NCBI GenBank assembly: GCA_024400915.1 | Contig: JAKSLX010000016.1 | Coordinates: 1 to 64,000, forward strand | Length of the DNA stretch: 64,000 nt | Source of the DNA: Treponema sp. | Lineage (GTDB): Bacteria; Spirochaetota; Spirochaetia; Treponematales; Treponemataceae | Direction: 5' to 3' | Shown here: positions 34,852-44,454 of the stretch, piece after piece | How the letters are laid out: each line of letters opens with the position of its first letter | Position numbering within the stretch: the first letter of the stretch is position 1 | Translations under genes and position numbers: made by a program | The notes under the pieces: generated by a model | Databases searched by the model: none | The model's input: only the letters and a program-made list of their open reading frames with translations | Told to the model about the DNA's origin: nothing

Positions 34852-35988
34852 ATGGCAACAAAAAAATCATCCCCAAAAAAGAAACGGTCTCCAAAGAAAC
34901 GCAAGCCAAAGGTCAAGCTCGACAACAGGAAGGTAATGGCCCTTGCTGCAGTAATGATTTTTATTTGTGCCGTAGTTCTTTCAGCAGCATTCCTATTTTC
35001 TTCTCAGAGCGATTCAAAAGTTGCCGTTGAAAAGCAGATACAGTCCGTGAAACCTGCGGAAAAAAAGAATTCCGTAACAGCGGTTTCTAAAAATGAAGTT
35101 AAGGCTGAACCTAAAAAGATTCCTGAGAAAATCGAGACCAAGCGTCAGCCTAAAAAGGAAGATCCGGCTCCTCAAAAAACAGTTGTAAAAACTGAACCCA
35201 AGCCTGCTCCAAAGGCGGAGCAGAAAACTAATCCAAAGGTTGAGACAAAAGTTCAGGTAAAGACAGAATCAAAACCTGTTGAGAGCAAAAGCAAATTCAG
35301 TATTCCTCAGAGTGTAAACAATGCTAGACTTTGCTTCATCATTGATGACGGCGGTCAGAAAACTACCAACATCAGAAAATACACGACGCTTCCGTTTCCT
35401 GTAGCCATTGCGGTTTTACCACAGCTTGCCTATACAAAGGAATGTGCAAGAATCGTTGTTGCGGACAAAAAGGAACTTATGCTTCATCAGCCCATGCAGG
35501 CCCAGAACCTGAAGATGAATCCAGGCCCAGGAGCCATTTTGCCGGACATGAGCCTCCGCGAAGTTTATGCTATGGTCAGCAAAAACCTTTCTGAACTTGG
35601 GCCTCAGGTAAAGGGATTCAACAATCACGAAGGTTCCCTCATTACCTGTGACCTTAACATGATGGGTGCTGTCCTTGATGCGGCCGCCGACAACAAGGTT
35701 TACTTTGTGGATTCAAGGACTTCTAAGGATACAATGGCGACCTTTGCAGCCCTTGAGCGCGACATGAAGATTCTTGAAAGGGAAGTGTTCATAGACGACA
35801 TTATTGACCGTGCAGAAATGCTAAAGCAGATTATGCGCGGAATAGACATAGCAAATAAAAAGGGAAAGGTCATCATGATTGGTCATGTAGACAAGTCTGC
35901 AAAAATTCTTCCGGCCCTTCTTTCCGAAATGTATCCGGAATTAAAGGCAAAAGGGTACAGACTGGTTTTCCCTTCTCAGTTGCTTTAG
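34852..35988 (+). CDS. Divergent polysaccharide deacetylase family protein, membrane anchored
   Basis: A 378-residue protein of the divergent polysaccharide deacetylase (DUF610, YibQ-like) family. A strongly basic N-terminus (KKSSPKKKRSPKKRKPK) precedes one transmembrane segment at about residues 28-50. A long Lys-Pro-Glu-rich spacer follows to about residue 150, then the catalytic-type domain with LCFIIDDGG near 160, the HQPMQA block near 208, and the NNHEGS block near 260. The latter would supply the metal-binding residues. It would face the periplasm and act on an envelope glycan. It is followed after 14 bases by tsaD. Confidence 0.82.
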   Translation: MATKKSSPKKKRSPKKRKPKVKLDNRKVMALAAVMIFICAVVLSAAFLFSSQSDSKVAVEKQIQSVKPAEKKNSVTAVSKNEVKAEPKKIPEKIETKRQPKKEDPAPQKTVVKTEPKPAPKAEQKTNPKVETKVQVKTESKPVESKSKFSIPQSVNNARLCFIIDDGGQKTTNIRKYTTLPFPVAIAVLPQLAYTKECARIVVADKKELMLHQPMQAQNLKMNPGPGAILPDMSLREVYAMVSKNLSELGPQVKGFNNHEGSLITCDLNMMGAVLDAAADNKVYFVDSRTSKDTMATFAALERDMKILEREVFIDDIIDRAEMLKQIMRGIDIANKKGKVIMIGHVDKSAKILPALLSEMYPELKAKGYRLVFPSQLL

Positions 35989-36002
35989 TTGTAAGAGGAA
36001 AT

Positions 36003-37040
36003 ATGAAGGTATTGGGAATTGAATCAAGCTGTGACGAAACAGCTTGTGCTATTGTTGAAGACGGAAAAAAAATCCTGAGTAATGTTGTTGCTACTCAGAT
36101 TCCGTTCCATGAAATCTACAAGGGGGTTGTTCCTGAAATTGCAAGCCGCAAGCATGCAGAATGGATTCTCCCTGTAGTCCGTCAGGCAGTTTCAGAAGCG
36201 GGACTTACCTTTGACGATATTGATGCTATTGCCGCAACCAACAGGCCGGGGCTTATGGGGTCTCTTCTTGTAGGACTTACATTCGGCAAGACTTTGGCAT
36301 GGTCATTGAACAAGCCTTTCTATGCCGTAAACCACATGCTTGGGCACATGTACGCTGCCCATCTTGAAAACGACATCCCATACCCATATCTTGGTCTTCT
36401 GGTTTCTGGAGGGCACAGCATCATTGCTAAGGTAAACGGATTCGATGACCTTGAAATTCTTGGAACTACAATTGACGACAGCGTGGGCGAAGCCTTTGAC
36501 AAGGTCTCAAAATTCTATGACCTCGGATACCCTGGAGGAGTAATCATCGATAAGCTTGCTCAGAAAGGAGATCCAAAAGCCTTTAGCTTCCCAACGCCAA
36601 AAATGGACAAGGGGGAACATCGCTACGACGTTTCTTTCAGCGGACTCAAGACAGCCGTAATCCATCAGGCTGATTCTTTCCTTAATCCTGGATACGAAAA
36701 GACTGTTGAAAATATTGCCGCTTCTTTCCAGGAAACTGCCTGCAGGACTTTGGTTTCAAGGCTCATGCGTGCCGTAGAAGATACAGGACTTACAACGGTT
36801 GTCGCAGGTGGTGGTGTCGCTGCAAACTCAAGGCTCCGTTCCATGCTTGCGGAACACAAGGAGCTCAACTGCATTTTCCCACCATTGAAGCTTTGCGGTG
36901 ACAACGGTGCCATGATTGCAGGCGTTGCCTATCACTTCCTTGCCCGTGGCGAAACAAGCCCACTTAACACAACTGCATGTGCAAGAATTCCGCAGTTCAA
37001 GCGTGGACTTGCAAACCTTGAAGCCTTTGGCCGCAGATAA
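36003..37040 (+). CDS. tsaD: tRNA N6-threonylcarbamoyladenosine transferase TsaD
   Basis: TsaD transfers the threonylcarbamoyl group to A37 of tRNAs reading ANN codons, together with TsaB and TsaE. The sequence starts with the family signature VLGIESSCDETACAIVEDG, has the metal-binding HMLGHMYAAH (His residues near 111 and 115), the LVSGGHS ATP loop near 132, GGVAANSRLR near 270 and the final DNGAMIAG aspartate motif near 300. Its length of 345 residues is normal. AGAGG precedes the ATG. It lies 14 bases after the deacetylase-like gene. Confidence 0.96.
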   Translation: MKVLGIESSCDETACAIVEDGKKILSNVVATQIPFHEIYKGVVPEIASRKHAEWILPVVRQAVSEAGLTFDDIDAIAATNRPGLMGSLLVGLTFGKTLAWSLNKPFYAVNHMLGHMYAAHLENDIPYPYLGLLVSGGHSIIAKVNGFDDLEILGTTIDDSVGEAFDKVSKFYDLGYPGGVIIDKLAQKGDPKAFSFPTPKMDKGEHRYDVSFSGLKTAVIHQADSFLNPGYEKTVENIAASFQETACRTLVSRLMRAVEDTGLTTVVAGGGVAANSRLRSMLAEHKELNCIFPPLKLCGDNGAMIAGVAYHFLARGETSPLNTTACARIPQFKRGLANLEAFGRR

Positions 37041-37041
37041 T

Positions 37042-37115
37042 GGGCGAAAGCCTTGTTATTTAGTGACTTCAAGCGGTTTAACTTTCGCCCCACGAATTGC
37101 GCAAGGCAATTCGTG
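37042..37115 (+). repeat. Two-hairpin palindromic repeat after tsaD
   Basis: GGGCGAAAG (37042-37050) pairs with CTTTCGCCC (37082-37090), and CACGAATTGC pairs with GCAATTCGTG (37091-37115, 5-base loop). The second hairpin is identical in its arms to the one at 21514-21536. Both copies carry TAACTTTCG just upstream of the second hairpin. Confidence 0.75.
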
Positions 37116-37164
37116 AAAGCTGACGAAGCTGCCTGGAGCGAATTCCTTGTTGTTTAGTGCCTGC

Positions 37165-37199
37165 AAAAAAAAGGCTGTCTGATTTTTTCAGACAGCCTT
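37165..37199 (-). terminator. Terminator of the small membrane protein gene
   Basis: A perfect 12-bp stem (AAGGCTGTCTGA/TCAGACAGCCTT) with a 5-base loop is followed on the minus strand by a T run. It lies about 27 bases after the stop at 37226. Confidence 0.9.
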
Positions 37200-37225
37200 C
37201 TGCATTTTAAATCGGTTTAATTTAA

Positions 37226-37630
37226 TTAGTTAGACTTAAGGTAACCTGCGATTGCTGCAACCCAACCAACAATTACAAGGTAGAAGCCGATGTAAGCATG
37301 CTTGAGGATGTTCTTTCCTACAAACTTGGCAACAGCATTGTCATTGAAACCAATTACGAGAACGATGAATCCAACGATAGAAACAGCGAGTGCGATGAGT
37401 TTTGTCTGCTTGGATCCGCCTTTTACGAAGCTGAGGATAACACCGGCAGCACCACCGATGAAAATGAGTAGAGCACCGATTGTGCTGAATCCAAATTTCT
37501 TGAGATTGATGAAGTCAAAACCGTTTGAAGATCCGAGTCCACCCTTGAACATTGGAAGAATGAATCCGATTACAACGAGTGCCATACCGATAAGATAAAG
37601 GTTGGCAAGTGCATTTTTAGATTTTCCCAT
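37226..37630 (-). CDS. Small four-helix membrane protein of unknown function
   Basis: A 134-residue protein with four hydrophobic segments at about residues 10-28, 47-66, 76-94 and 110-130, joined by short loops. It has a Gly-rich first loop and a basic second loop (KGGSKQTK). I do not recognise a family. It has an excellent ribosome binding site (AAGGAGG) and a strong terminator of its own, so it is a well-expressed single gene. Confidence 0.75.
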   Translation of the reverse strand: MGKSKNALANLYLIGMALVVIGFILPMFKGGLGSSNGFDFINLKKFGFSTIGALLIFIGGAAGVILSFVKGGSKQTKLIALAVSIVGFIVLVIGFNDNAVAKFVGKNILKHAYIGFYLVIVGWVAAIAGYLKSN

Positions 37631-37687
37631 GATAAACCTCCTTATGGGTTGTATATATAAAAGTATAAGCGAATTGCTGAAATTTTT

Positions 37688-38947
37688 CTACTTTTCGGAA
37701 TATTTCTTAAGGATCAGGCAGCCGTTGTGTCCTCCGAATCCTAGGGATGCTGTTGCCGCATAACTGAGTTCTTTTTTTATGCCCTTGTTTGCAGTGTAAT
37801 TAAGGTCACATCCGCCTTCAAAATCCTGATTTTCCAGATTGATTGTAGGAGGAATGAAATTATCCTCAAGTGCCTTAACGCAGAACATTGCTTCTATGGC
37901 ACCTGCCGCTCCTATGAGGTGTCCCGTCATGCTTTTTGTTGACGAAACATTCATCCTGTAAGCGTATTCCCCAAATACTGTTTTTAGCATCTGGGTTTCT
38001 GCAAGGTCATTTACTGATGTGGAAGTTCCGTGTGCATTGTAATAGCCTATTTCTTCAGGATTGATTCCTGCATCGGCAATGGCATCTTTTACGGCAAGAG
38101 CTGCACCGCTTCCGTCTTTAAGAGGGGATGTAATGTGGTATGCATCGCAGCTTGAGCCAAAGCCTGCGATTTCCGCATAGATGTGTGCGCCTCTTTTTTT
38201 TGCGTGCTCAAGTTCTTCCACGACGAATACTGCGCTTCCTTCTCCGATTACAAAACCGTCTCTGTCTCGGTCAAAGGGCCTGCATGCCTTTTCGGGACAC
38301 TCGTTGAAATTTCTTGAGAGGGCCTGAAGGGCATCATAGCTGGCAACGGAAAATCTTGTAAGTGCAGCGTCTGTTCCGCCAGTAATGCAGACATCGCATC
38401 TTCCGGCCCTTATTAAGTCTGCGCTTAAACCAATGGCATCGGTTCCGGAAGAACAGGCAGTTCCCATGGTCCAGGAAAGTCCATGAAGTCCAAAGAACAT
38501 GCTTACGTTTGCGGCGGCCTCATTTGTGATCATCAGCGGCGTTGTCAAAGGTGGCATTCTGTCCGGACCTACTGTAGCAAGTTTTTCAAAGCCGTCAGCT
38601 CCAGCTTCAATTCCACCGATGCAGCATCCAAGGAGTATTCCGCATTTTTCGTCTTGGAGAGATTCTTTAGTGTATCCGCTGTCCTTTACGGCTTGACTTG
38701 CAGCGGCAACTGCATAGCGGGTAAAACGGGCCATTTTGCGGGTGGATTTTTTTTCAATTCCATAGTCTTCCGGATTAAAATTTTTTACTTCACCGGCAAT
38801 GTGAACCCTAAGGTCTGATGTGTCAAAAAGTGAAATGGTAGAAATTCCGCTTCTGCCGTTTTTGATTGAATCCCAGGCAGTATCAACGGAATTTCCAACC
38901 GGAGAAATGCATCCCATTCCAGTAATGACTATGCGTCTTTTTTCCAT
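37688..38947 (-). CDS. fabF: 3-oxoacyl-ACP synthase II (FabF)
   Basis: The condensing enzyme that extends acyl-ACP with malonyl-ACP in fatty acid synthesis. The thiolase-fold motifs are complete: ITGMGCISPVGN at the start, the active-site cysteine in GTACSSG near residue 165, the first histidine in NAHGTST near 305 and the second in KSMTGHLIGAAGA near 340, with GFGGHNGCL at the end. A TTG at 38950 is in frame, but the ATG at 38947 is more likely, with GGAG upstream. It follows mraY by 24 bases. No other fab genes are near. Confidence 0.95.
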   Translation of the reverse strand: MEKRRIVITGMGCISPVGNSVDTAWDSIKNGRSGISTISLFDTSDLRVHIAGEVKNFNPEDYGIEKKSTRKMARFTRYAVAAASQAVKDSGYTKESLQDEKCGILLGCCIGGIEAGADGFEKLATVGPDRMPPLTTPLMITNEAAANVSMFFGLHGLSWTMGTACSSGTDAIGLSADLIRAGRCDVCITGGTDAALTRFSVASYDALQALSRNFNECPEKACRPFDRDRDGFVIGEGSAVFVVEELEHAKKRGAHIYAEIAGFGSSCDAYHITSPLKDGSGAALAVKDAIADAGINPEEIGYYNAHGTSTSVNDLAETQMLKTVFGEYAYRMNVSSTKSMTGHLIGAAGAIEAMFCVKALEDNFIPPTINLENQDFEGGCDLNYTANKGIKKELSYAATASLGFGGHNGCLILKKYSEK

Positions 38948-38971
38948 CAAGTATGTTTCTCCAGGTGATGT

Positions 38972-40042
38972 TTATCTAAGTTTGAAGAAAATTCCCATCA
39001 TTGCAACCGTAATGAGAAGCTGTATGATGAGGAACTTAAGTAGAACCTGTGTAGGCGACCATCCTAGGTTCTTTCTCATGTGGTCGTGGAGAGGGAAACG
39101 GATGTTTTCAAAGATACAGATGTGGAAAAATCTCTTGAGGGCAACTTTAAGGAGACCAACACCGCCATTGATGAAGATGATGGAAGAAGTTGCAAGGAAG
39201 AGTAGAGGATTTCCGCTGATCATTACGCAAACACCGATGTAAAAGCCTAAGGCACGGCTACCTGCATCCCCCATCAAAACTGAACTTGGGAAAGCGTTGT
39301 GCCAAAGATATCCCATGAGTACACCGGCGAGGCAGAAGGTGATGATGGCCCAGCTTGCACCGTCCTTAAGGTGTGGAACCAAAAGATATGAAGCAATGTC
39401 CTTGTGTCCAAGGATGATGTAGAAAATGAACCCCATTGTAAAAAGGGCTACAAGAACCAGGGTTGAACTCAATCCGTCAACTCCGTCAGTGCAGTTTGTT
39501 GTATTTACAGAAACCCACAGCATGATAACGGTGATGATTACATAAAGCCATGAAGGAATGACGATTGGTTTTGCAAAGAAAGGAAGCCAGAAAGAAAGAT
39601 TCCCGTCCGGTGATGTTGAAGAAAGATAGCGCATCATGAGCAAGGCTGCGACTACGGTGATGATGAGGTCAAGCAAAGCCTTGATGTATTCTCCCCAACC
39701 TTTTTCACTGCGGTCATCAAGAAAGCCTGTAAGCATCATGAGCCAGGTAAGGACAAGTATTCCCGCCTGGAGATAGTCTACAGGTGCAAATAAAATAGAA
39801 AGAATTACGAATACGGTTACGAAAATAACGCCTGATCCCGTTGGCTTCCCTTTTGCAACTTCCTTTGTTAGTGTGAATTCGCGTCCTCTGTCGCAAGGAA
39901 GGAACTTGTATAGTTTTGGAAGATGGATTCTTGTAAGAATGAAACCAGTGTAAAGTGCAAGTCCGATAAGAACTGCATAAGACTGAAGGAGTCTGGCTGG
40001 TCCCCAGATTTCCTTGAGCATGCCGCCAAGATAGTAAATCAC
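38972..40042 (-). CDS. mraY: Phospho-N-acetylmuramoyl-pentapeptide transferase MraY
   Basis: MraY moves phospho-MurNAc-pentapeptide onto undecaprenyl phosphate, making lipid I for peptidoglycan. The 356-residue protein has about ten membrane segments and the family motifs: KGKPTGSGVIF near 64, FLDDRSEKGW near 107, NCTDGVDGLSS near 181, LMGDAGSRALGF near 255 and the His-rich FPLHDHMRK near 318. It begins with GTG at 40042, with AGGGG 7 bases upstream. It is not in the usual mur/fts cluster. The gene that follows is fabF. Confidence 0.95.
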   Translation of the reverse strand: MIYYLGGMLKEIWGPARLLQSYAVLIGLALYTGFILTRIHLPKLYKFLPCDRGREFTLTKEVAKGKPTGSGVIFVTVFVILSILFAPVDYLQAGILVLTWLMMLTGFLDDRSEKGWGEYIKALLDLIITVVAALLMMRYLSSTSPDGNLSFWLPFFAKPIVIPSWLYVIITVIMLWVSVNTTNCTDGVDGLSSTLVLVALFTMGFIFYIILGHKDIASYLLVPHLKDGASWAIITFCLAGVLMGYLWHNAFPSSVLMGDAGSRALGFYIGVCVMISGNPLLFLATSSIIFINGGVGLLKVALKRFFHICIFENIRFPLHDHMRKNLGWSPTQVLLKFLIIQLLITVAMMGIFFKLR

Positions 40043-40120
40043 AGTGTATCCCCTGAATTGTGTTCTATATAAATGAACATTTTATTGAAAAAAAACACAA
40101 CTTACAATAGAATAAAATTT

Positions 40121-42367
40121 ATGGGTGGAAAAACAGAAAAAAAGGCTGTTCCGGCTGCAAAGAAGGCTGGGGCTGGCAAAACTACGTCTGCAGCAAAAAA
40201 GACTGCGGCAACAAAATCAACGGTAAAAGAAGTAAAGTCTTCTGCCAAGACTACAGCTAAGGCAACGGCAAAAACTACTGCTGCAACAAAGGTTGCTCCA
40301 AAAGCCGCTGCAAAAATTCCTGCAAAAGCAACAAAGGCTTCTCCTGCAAAGGCTGAACCGGAAAAGTTCAGTGCCTGGTCAAATGCAAAGACCGTAAAGA
40401 AATCAAAGAAGGAAGTGGAAGCAGAGAAGAAGACGGCTGCAAGAATGGCAAAGAATGCCGAAGAATCGGAAAAGAAGCTTGCCGCTGCAAAACAGATAGA
40501 TCCTGCATCTCAGCGTGAAAAAAAAGAAGTTCAGGACTACGGTGATGACAAGATCAAGCACCTTGATGCCCTTGAACACATTCGTCTCCGTTCCGGAATG
40601 TACATCGGTCGTCTTGGAAATGGTTCCAATGAAAACGATGGTATCTATGTTCTGATGAAGGAAGTAATCGACAACTCAATAGACGAATTCATTGTAGGCT
40701 TCGGTAAGCAGATTGAAGTTTCCGTTGCCGACGGCCGTGTAAAAGTTCGTGACTATGGACGCGGTATTCCTCTTGGAAAAGTTGTTGAATGTGTAAGCCA
40801 AATCAACACGGGTGCAAAATATAACGATGATGTTTTCCAGTTTTCTGTAGGTATGAACGGTGTTGGTACAAAAGCTGTAAATGCTCTTTCTTCATATTTC
40901 CGCGTAGTTTCTGTTCGCGACGGAAAATGCACCGATGCAGTATTTGAAAAGGGCAAGCTTATAAGCCAGAAAACCGGTTCCCTCAAGAACCCTCAGAAAA
41001 ATGGAACCTATTTTGAATTCGTTCCTGATGAAGAAATTTTCGGTAAGTACAGCTTCAATATGGAATTTGTTGAAGCAAGAATGTGGAACTACGCCTTCCT
41101 TAATCCTGGACTTACAATAAAGCTTAACGGGCAGGAATATAAATCCGACAATGGACTTCTGGATCTCCTCAGCAAGGAACTCGGTTCTTCAAAGGATAAG
41201 GAAAACCTTGAGCCTCCATTGTATGATGTTGGAAGCTATTCGGGTGAACACCTGAAATTTGCTTTCAGCCATGTTTCCGGCGTAAACGAAATTTATTTCT
41301 CTTTTGTAAACGGACAGTATACTTCTGACGGCGGTACCCACCTAAACGCTTTCAAGGAAGGTTTCATAAAGGGAATCCGTGAATTCTACGGAGAAAACTT
41401 TGACATCGATGACATCCGCTTTGGTCTTCGTGCAGCGGTTCTTGTAAAGATCAAGGATCCGATTTTCGAAAGCCAGACAAAGAACAAGCTTGGCAACACT
41501 GACATCAAGCAGTGGATTGTTGCTGAAACTCAGTCTGGTCTTGATGCATGGCTCCACAAGAATCCAAAGGCTGCAGAAAAAATTAAGGACAAGATCAAGG
41601 CTAACGAAAAATACCGCACAGACCTCAGCAAGGTTAAGAAGGAAGCTAAGGAACTTGACCGCAAGACAAGCGTGCGTATAGAAAAGCTTAAGGACTGCCA
41701 CTATCATCTTCAGGATGGAGCAAAGGGTGAAAATTCAATGATCTTCATTACAGAAGGTCAGTCTGCATCGGGTACAATGACACACAGCCGCAATGCAGAC
41801 TATCAGGCAATCTTCAGTCTTCGCGGTAAACCTGAAAACATGTACGGCAAAAGACAGAGTGAAATCTACAAGAATGCCGAACTTTACATGCTCATGAAAG
41901 CACTTGGAATCGAACAGAACGTGGAAGATCTGCGTTACTCAAAAATCGTCATCGCAACTGATGCCGATAACGACGGCTTCCATATCCGCAATCTTCTTTT
42001 GACATTCTTCCTTGGATACTTTGAAGAACTTGTTATGCAGCATCATGTGTACATTCTTGAAACACCGCTTTTCCGCTGCCGCAACAAGAAGGAAAAGGTT
42101 TACTGCTACAGCGAAGAAGAACGCGATGCAGCCCAGAAGAAGCTTGGTGCCGGCTGTGAAACCACACGATTCAAAGGTCTTGGAGAAATTTCCGGGGCAG
42201 AGTTCAAGGACTTCATTCAGCCTGAAACAATCCGCCTTACTCCTGTGGAAATCAGTCAGCTTAAGGTTATTCCAAAGCTTCTTGAATTCTACATGGGAAA
42301 GAATACACCTGAACGCAGAAGCTTCATTGAAAAGAATCTTCTGACCAACGACCAGATTGATGCATAG
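40121..42367 (+). CDS. parE: Type II topoisomerase subunit B (ParE-like) with a basic N-terminal tail
   Basis: The ATPase subunit of a DNA topoisomerase IV-like enzyme. The GHKL ATPase has EVIDNSIDE, VRDYGRGIPLG and GMNGVGTKAVNALS. The TOPRIM domain has FITEGQSASG and ATDADNDGFHI, and the C-terminus ends near PERRSFIEKNL. What is odd is the first 110 or so residues: a Lys/Ala/Thr-rich tail (for instance AATKVAPKAAAKIPAKATK) like that of histone H1, ahead of the normal start region LDALEHIRLRSGMYIG. The frame is open from the ATG at 40073, but the ATG at 40121 starts the basic tail directly. Neither has a good ribosome binding site. It precedes parC. Confidence 0.9.
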   Translation: MGGKTEKKAVPAAKKAGAGKTTSAAKKTAATKSTVKEVKSSAKTTAKATAKTTAATKVAPKAAAKIPAKATKASPAKAEPEKFSAWSNAKTVKKSKKEVEAEKKTAARMAKNAEESEKKLAAAKQIDPASQREKKEVQDYGDDKIKHLDALEHIRLRSGMYIGRLGNGSNENDGIYVLMKEVIDNSIDEFIVGFGKQIEVSVADGRVKVRDYGRGIPLGKVVECVSQINTGAKYNDDVFQFSVGMNGVGTKAVNALSSYFRVVSVRDGKCTDAVFEKGKLISQKTGSLKNPQKNGTYFEFVPDEEIFGKYSFNMEFVEARMWNYAFLNPGLTIKLNGQEYKSDNGLLDLLSKELGSSKDKENLEPPLYDVGSYSGEHLKFAFSHVSGVNEIYFSFVNGQYTSDGGTHLNAFKEGFIKGIREFYGENFDIDDIRFGLRAAVLVKIKDPIFESQTKNKLGNTDIKQWIVAETQSGLDAWLHKNPKAAEKIKDKIKANEKYRTDLSKVKKEAKELDRKTSVRIEKLKDCHYHLQDGAKGENSMIFITEGQSASGTMTHSRNADYQAIFSLRGKPENMYGKRQSEIYKNAELYMLMKALGIEQNVEDLRYSKIVIATDADNDGFHIRNLLLTFFLGYFEELVMQHHVYILETPLFRCRNKKEKVYCYSEEERDAAQKKLGAGCETTRFKGLGEISGAEFKDFIQPETIRLTPVEISQLKVIPKLLEFYMGKNTPERRSFIEKNLLTNDQIDA

Positions 42368-42474
42368 TTCAATGTATAATTGACAATGCATAATTCATAA
42401 TTGTTAAGGAGAAAATTCATTTTTTGCAGTGTTCATTGATTGTGCATTGTGAATTGTGATTTATGAATTGATTT
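42368..42474 (+). repeat. AT-rich inverted-repeat element between parE and parC
   Basis: After the parE stop a segment GCATAATTCATAATTG is mirrored by GCATTGTGAATTGTGA and TTATGAATTGATTT, the last of which runs directly into the parC ATG. The element resembles those at 29531-29690 and 50237-50358, though its heptads are less regular. It contains AAGGAG at about 42408, too far from the start to be the parC ribosome binding site. Confidence 0.6.
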
Positions 42475-44454
42475 ATGGCTTTTGTAAAAAATATATTTGA
42501 TAAAAACTTCATCGAGTTTGCAAGTTATGTTATCCGTTCCCGTGCCATTCCGGATTTGGAAGACGGACTTAAACCGGTACAGAGACGCATCATGCACACT
42601 CTTTTTCAGATTGATGACGGACGCATGCACAAAGTTGCTTCAGTTGTTGGTGACTGCATGAAGTTCCATCCGCACGGTGACGCTTCCATCGGCGGTGCCC
42701 TGGTTGTTCTTGCAAACAAGGGAATCTTCATTCAGCGTCAGGGAAACTTTGGAAACCTTTATACAGGTGATGAAGCTTCTGCAACCCGTTACATCGAGTG
42801 TGGTGTTCATCCATTTGCAAAGGATTTTTTGTACAATCCTCACATTACTGAATATGTACCAAGCTATGACGGGCGCAATAAAGAACCAATCACTTTCCGT
42901 GCAAAGCTTCCTGTAGTTCTTCTGGGAGGAGCTGAAGGTATTGCCGTTGGTATGAGTACAAAGATTCTTCCTTACAACATTCGCGAAGTAATCGATGCAG
43001 AAATCAAATGCATCAGGGGAGAAAAATTCCAGATTTATCCAGACAGCTTTACTGGTGGCCTTATCGATGTTTCCAACTACAACGACGGAAACGGAAAAAT
43101 CGTTACCCGTGCAAAATTCGATCTGAGTGATGAAAAGAAAATCGTAATTACAGAACTTCCGTTCGATACGACTTCAAAGGAACTTCTTGATTCAATCGAT
43201 GCCGCATACAAGGCAGGTAAGATCAAGATCAATTCTGTTGAAGACTATACGACCGACCACTGTAATATTGAAATCAGGCTTCCTCGCGGTGTTTATTCAA
43301 AGGATGTTGAAAAAGCCCTTTACGCATACACTGCATGTGAAAAATCAATTTCATGCTCAATGCTCGTAATCAAGGACAACATTCCGGTTGTGATGACAGC
43401 ATCTGAAATCATCAAGTTCTATGCCCAGCGCCTTACTTCGATCATCAAGGATGAACTTGAATATGAACGTGGCTCTCTTATGGAAGACCTCCACGCAAGA
43501 ACTCTTGAACGCATCTTCATTGAAGAAAGAATTTATAAAAAAATTGAACAGATGACTACAGCAGAAGATGTTGACAAGGCAGTTAAGAAGGGCTTCGTTC
43601 CATTCAAGGCTGAACTCATCCGTGAAGTTACAGACGAAGATGTTGAAAAACTTTTGAAGATTCCAATCCGCCGTATCTCTCTCTTTGACATCAACAAGAA
43701 CCGCGATCAGGTTACTGCAATCAATGCACGCCTCAAGGAAATCGCAAAGAGACTCAAGAACCTTAAAGCCTGTGCTGTCGAATATCTTGAAGGCATGGTT
43801 GAACAGCTGGAAAAATACACAAAGCTCGATGAAAAGAACGATACAAGATTCATTGATCCAAAGCTTTTGACACGCCAGACTACAGTTACGACTTTCAGTG
43901 CCGTTGACGTTAAGACAGTGGTTAAGCGCGACATTCCATTGCGCTATGATGACAAGGGATATCTTGGTACTAAGGTTTCAGGTGGCCGCGAAATCATCAA
44001 GGTTACTCCGTATGACAGAATCCTTATTGTTCGCAAGACCGGTATATGGGGCGTTTGTGATGTTTCAGACAAGCTCTTTGTTGACCAGGGCATGTTCTAC
44101 TGCAACTACGCAGAAAAGGAAATCATCAACAAGGTGTTGTTTACTGTAATTTACCGTGATCCAAAATCGAACCAGTGTTACATCAAACGTTGCCGCATCG
44201 CAGGCTGGATTATGAACCGCGACTATAACTTTGCACCTGACGGTATGGAAGTTCTCCATGTTGATACAAGGGACAAGTTCAAGTTCACTCTCAACTATGT
44301 AAAGAAACCTCGCATCAAGGTTGCTTCTCAGGAATTCAAAGCTCAGGCTTATGAAGAAAAGGGGCTTAAGGCCGGTGGTGTCCGCATCGATACAAAGGAA
44401 GTAGAATCTATTACAGTTGAATCTGCAGATCCGCAGGGAAGTCTAGGCCTATGA
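42475..44454 (+). CDS. parC: Type II topoisomerase subunit A (ParC-like)
   Basis: The DNA-cleaving subunit of the topoisomerase IV-like enzyme. It shows the winged-helix region IPDLEDGLKPVQRRIM, the quinolone-region stretch DCMKFHPHGDASIGGA and the active-site tyrosine in SATRYIE (Tyr106). At 659 residues it is short compared with GyrA (over 800) and E. coli ParC (752), so its C-terminal DNA-wrapping part has few blades. No Shine-Dalgarno site precedes the ATG at 42475, which directly follows an AT-rich repeat element. The stop overlaps the next gene by 4 bases. Confidence 0.93.
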   Translation: MAFVKNIFDKNFIEFASYVIRSRAIPDLEDGLKPVQRRIMHTLFQIDDGRMHKVASVVGDCMKFHPHGDASIGGALVVLANKGIFIQRQGNFGNLYTGDEASATRYIECGVHPFAKDFLYNPHITEYVPSYDGRNKEPITFRAKLPVVLLGGAEGIAVGMSTKILPYNIREVIDAEIKCIRGEKFQIYPDSFTGGLIDVSNYNDGNGKIVTRAKFDLSDEKKIVITELPFDTTSKELLDSIDAAYKAGKIKINSVEDYTTDHCNIEIRLPRGVYSKDVEKALYAYTACEKSISCSMLVIKDNIPVVMTASEIIKFYAQRLTSIIKDELEYERGSLMEDLHARTLERIFIEERIYKKIEQMTTAEDVDKAVKKGFVPFKAELIREVTDEDVEKLLKIPIRRISLFDINKNRDQVTAINARLKEIAKRLKNLKACAVEYLEGMVEQLEKYTKLDEKNDTRFIDPKLLTRQTTVTTFSAVDVKTVVKRDIPLRYDDKGYLGTKVSGGREIIKVTPYDRILIVRKTGIWGVCDVSDKLFVDQGMFYCNYAEKEIINKVLFTVIYRDPKSNQCYIKRCRIAGWIMNRDYNFAPDGMEVLHVDTRDKFKFTLNYVKKPRIKVASQEFKAQAYEEKGLKAGGVRIDTKEVESITVESADPQGSLGL

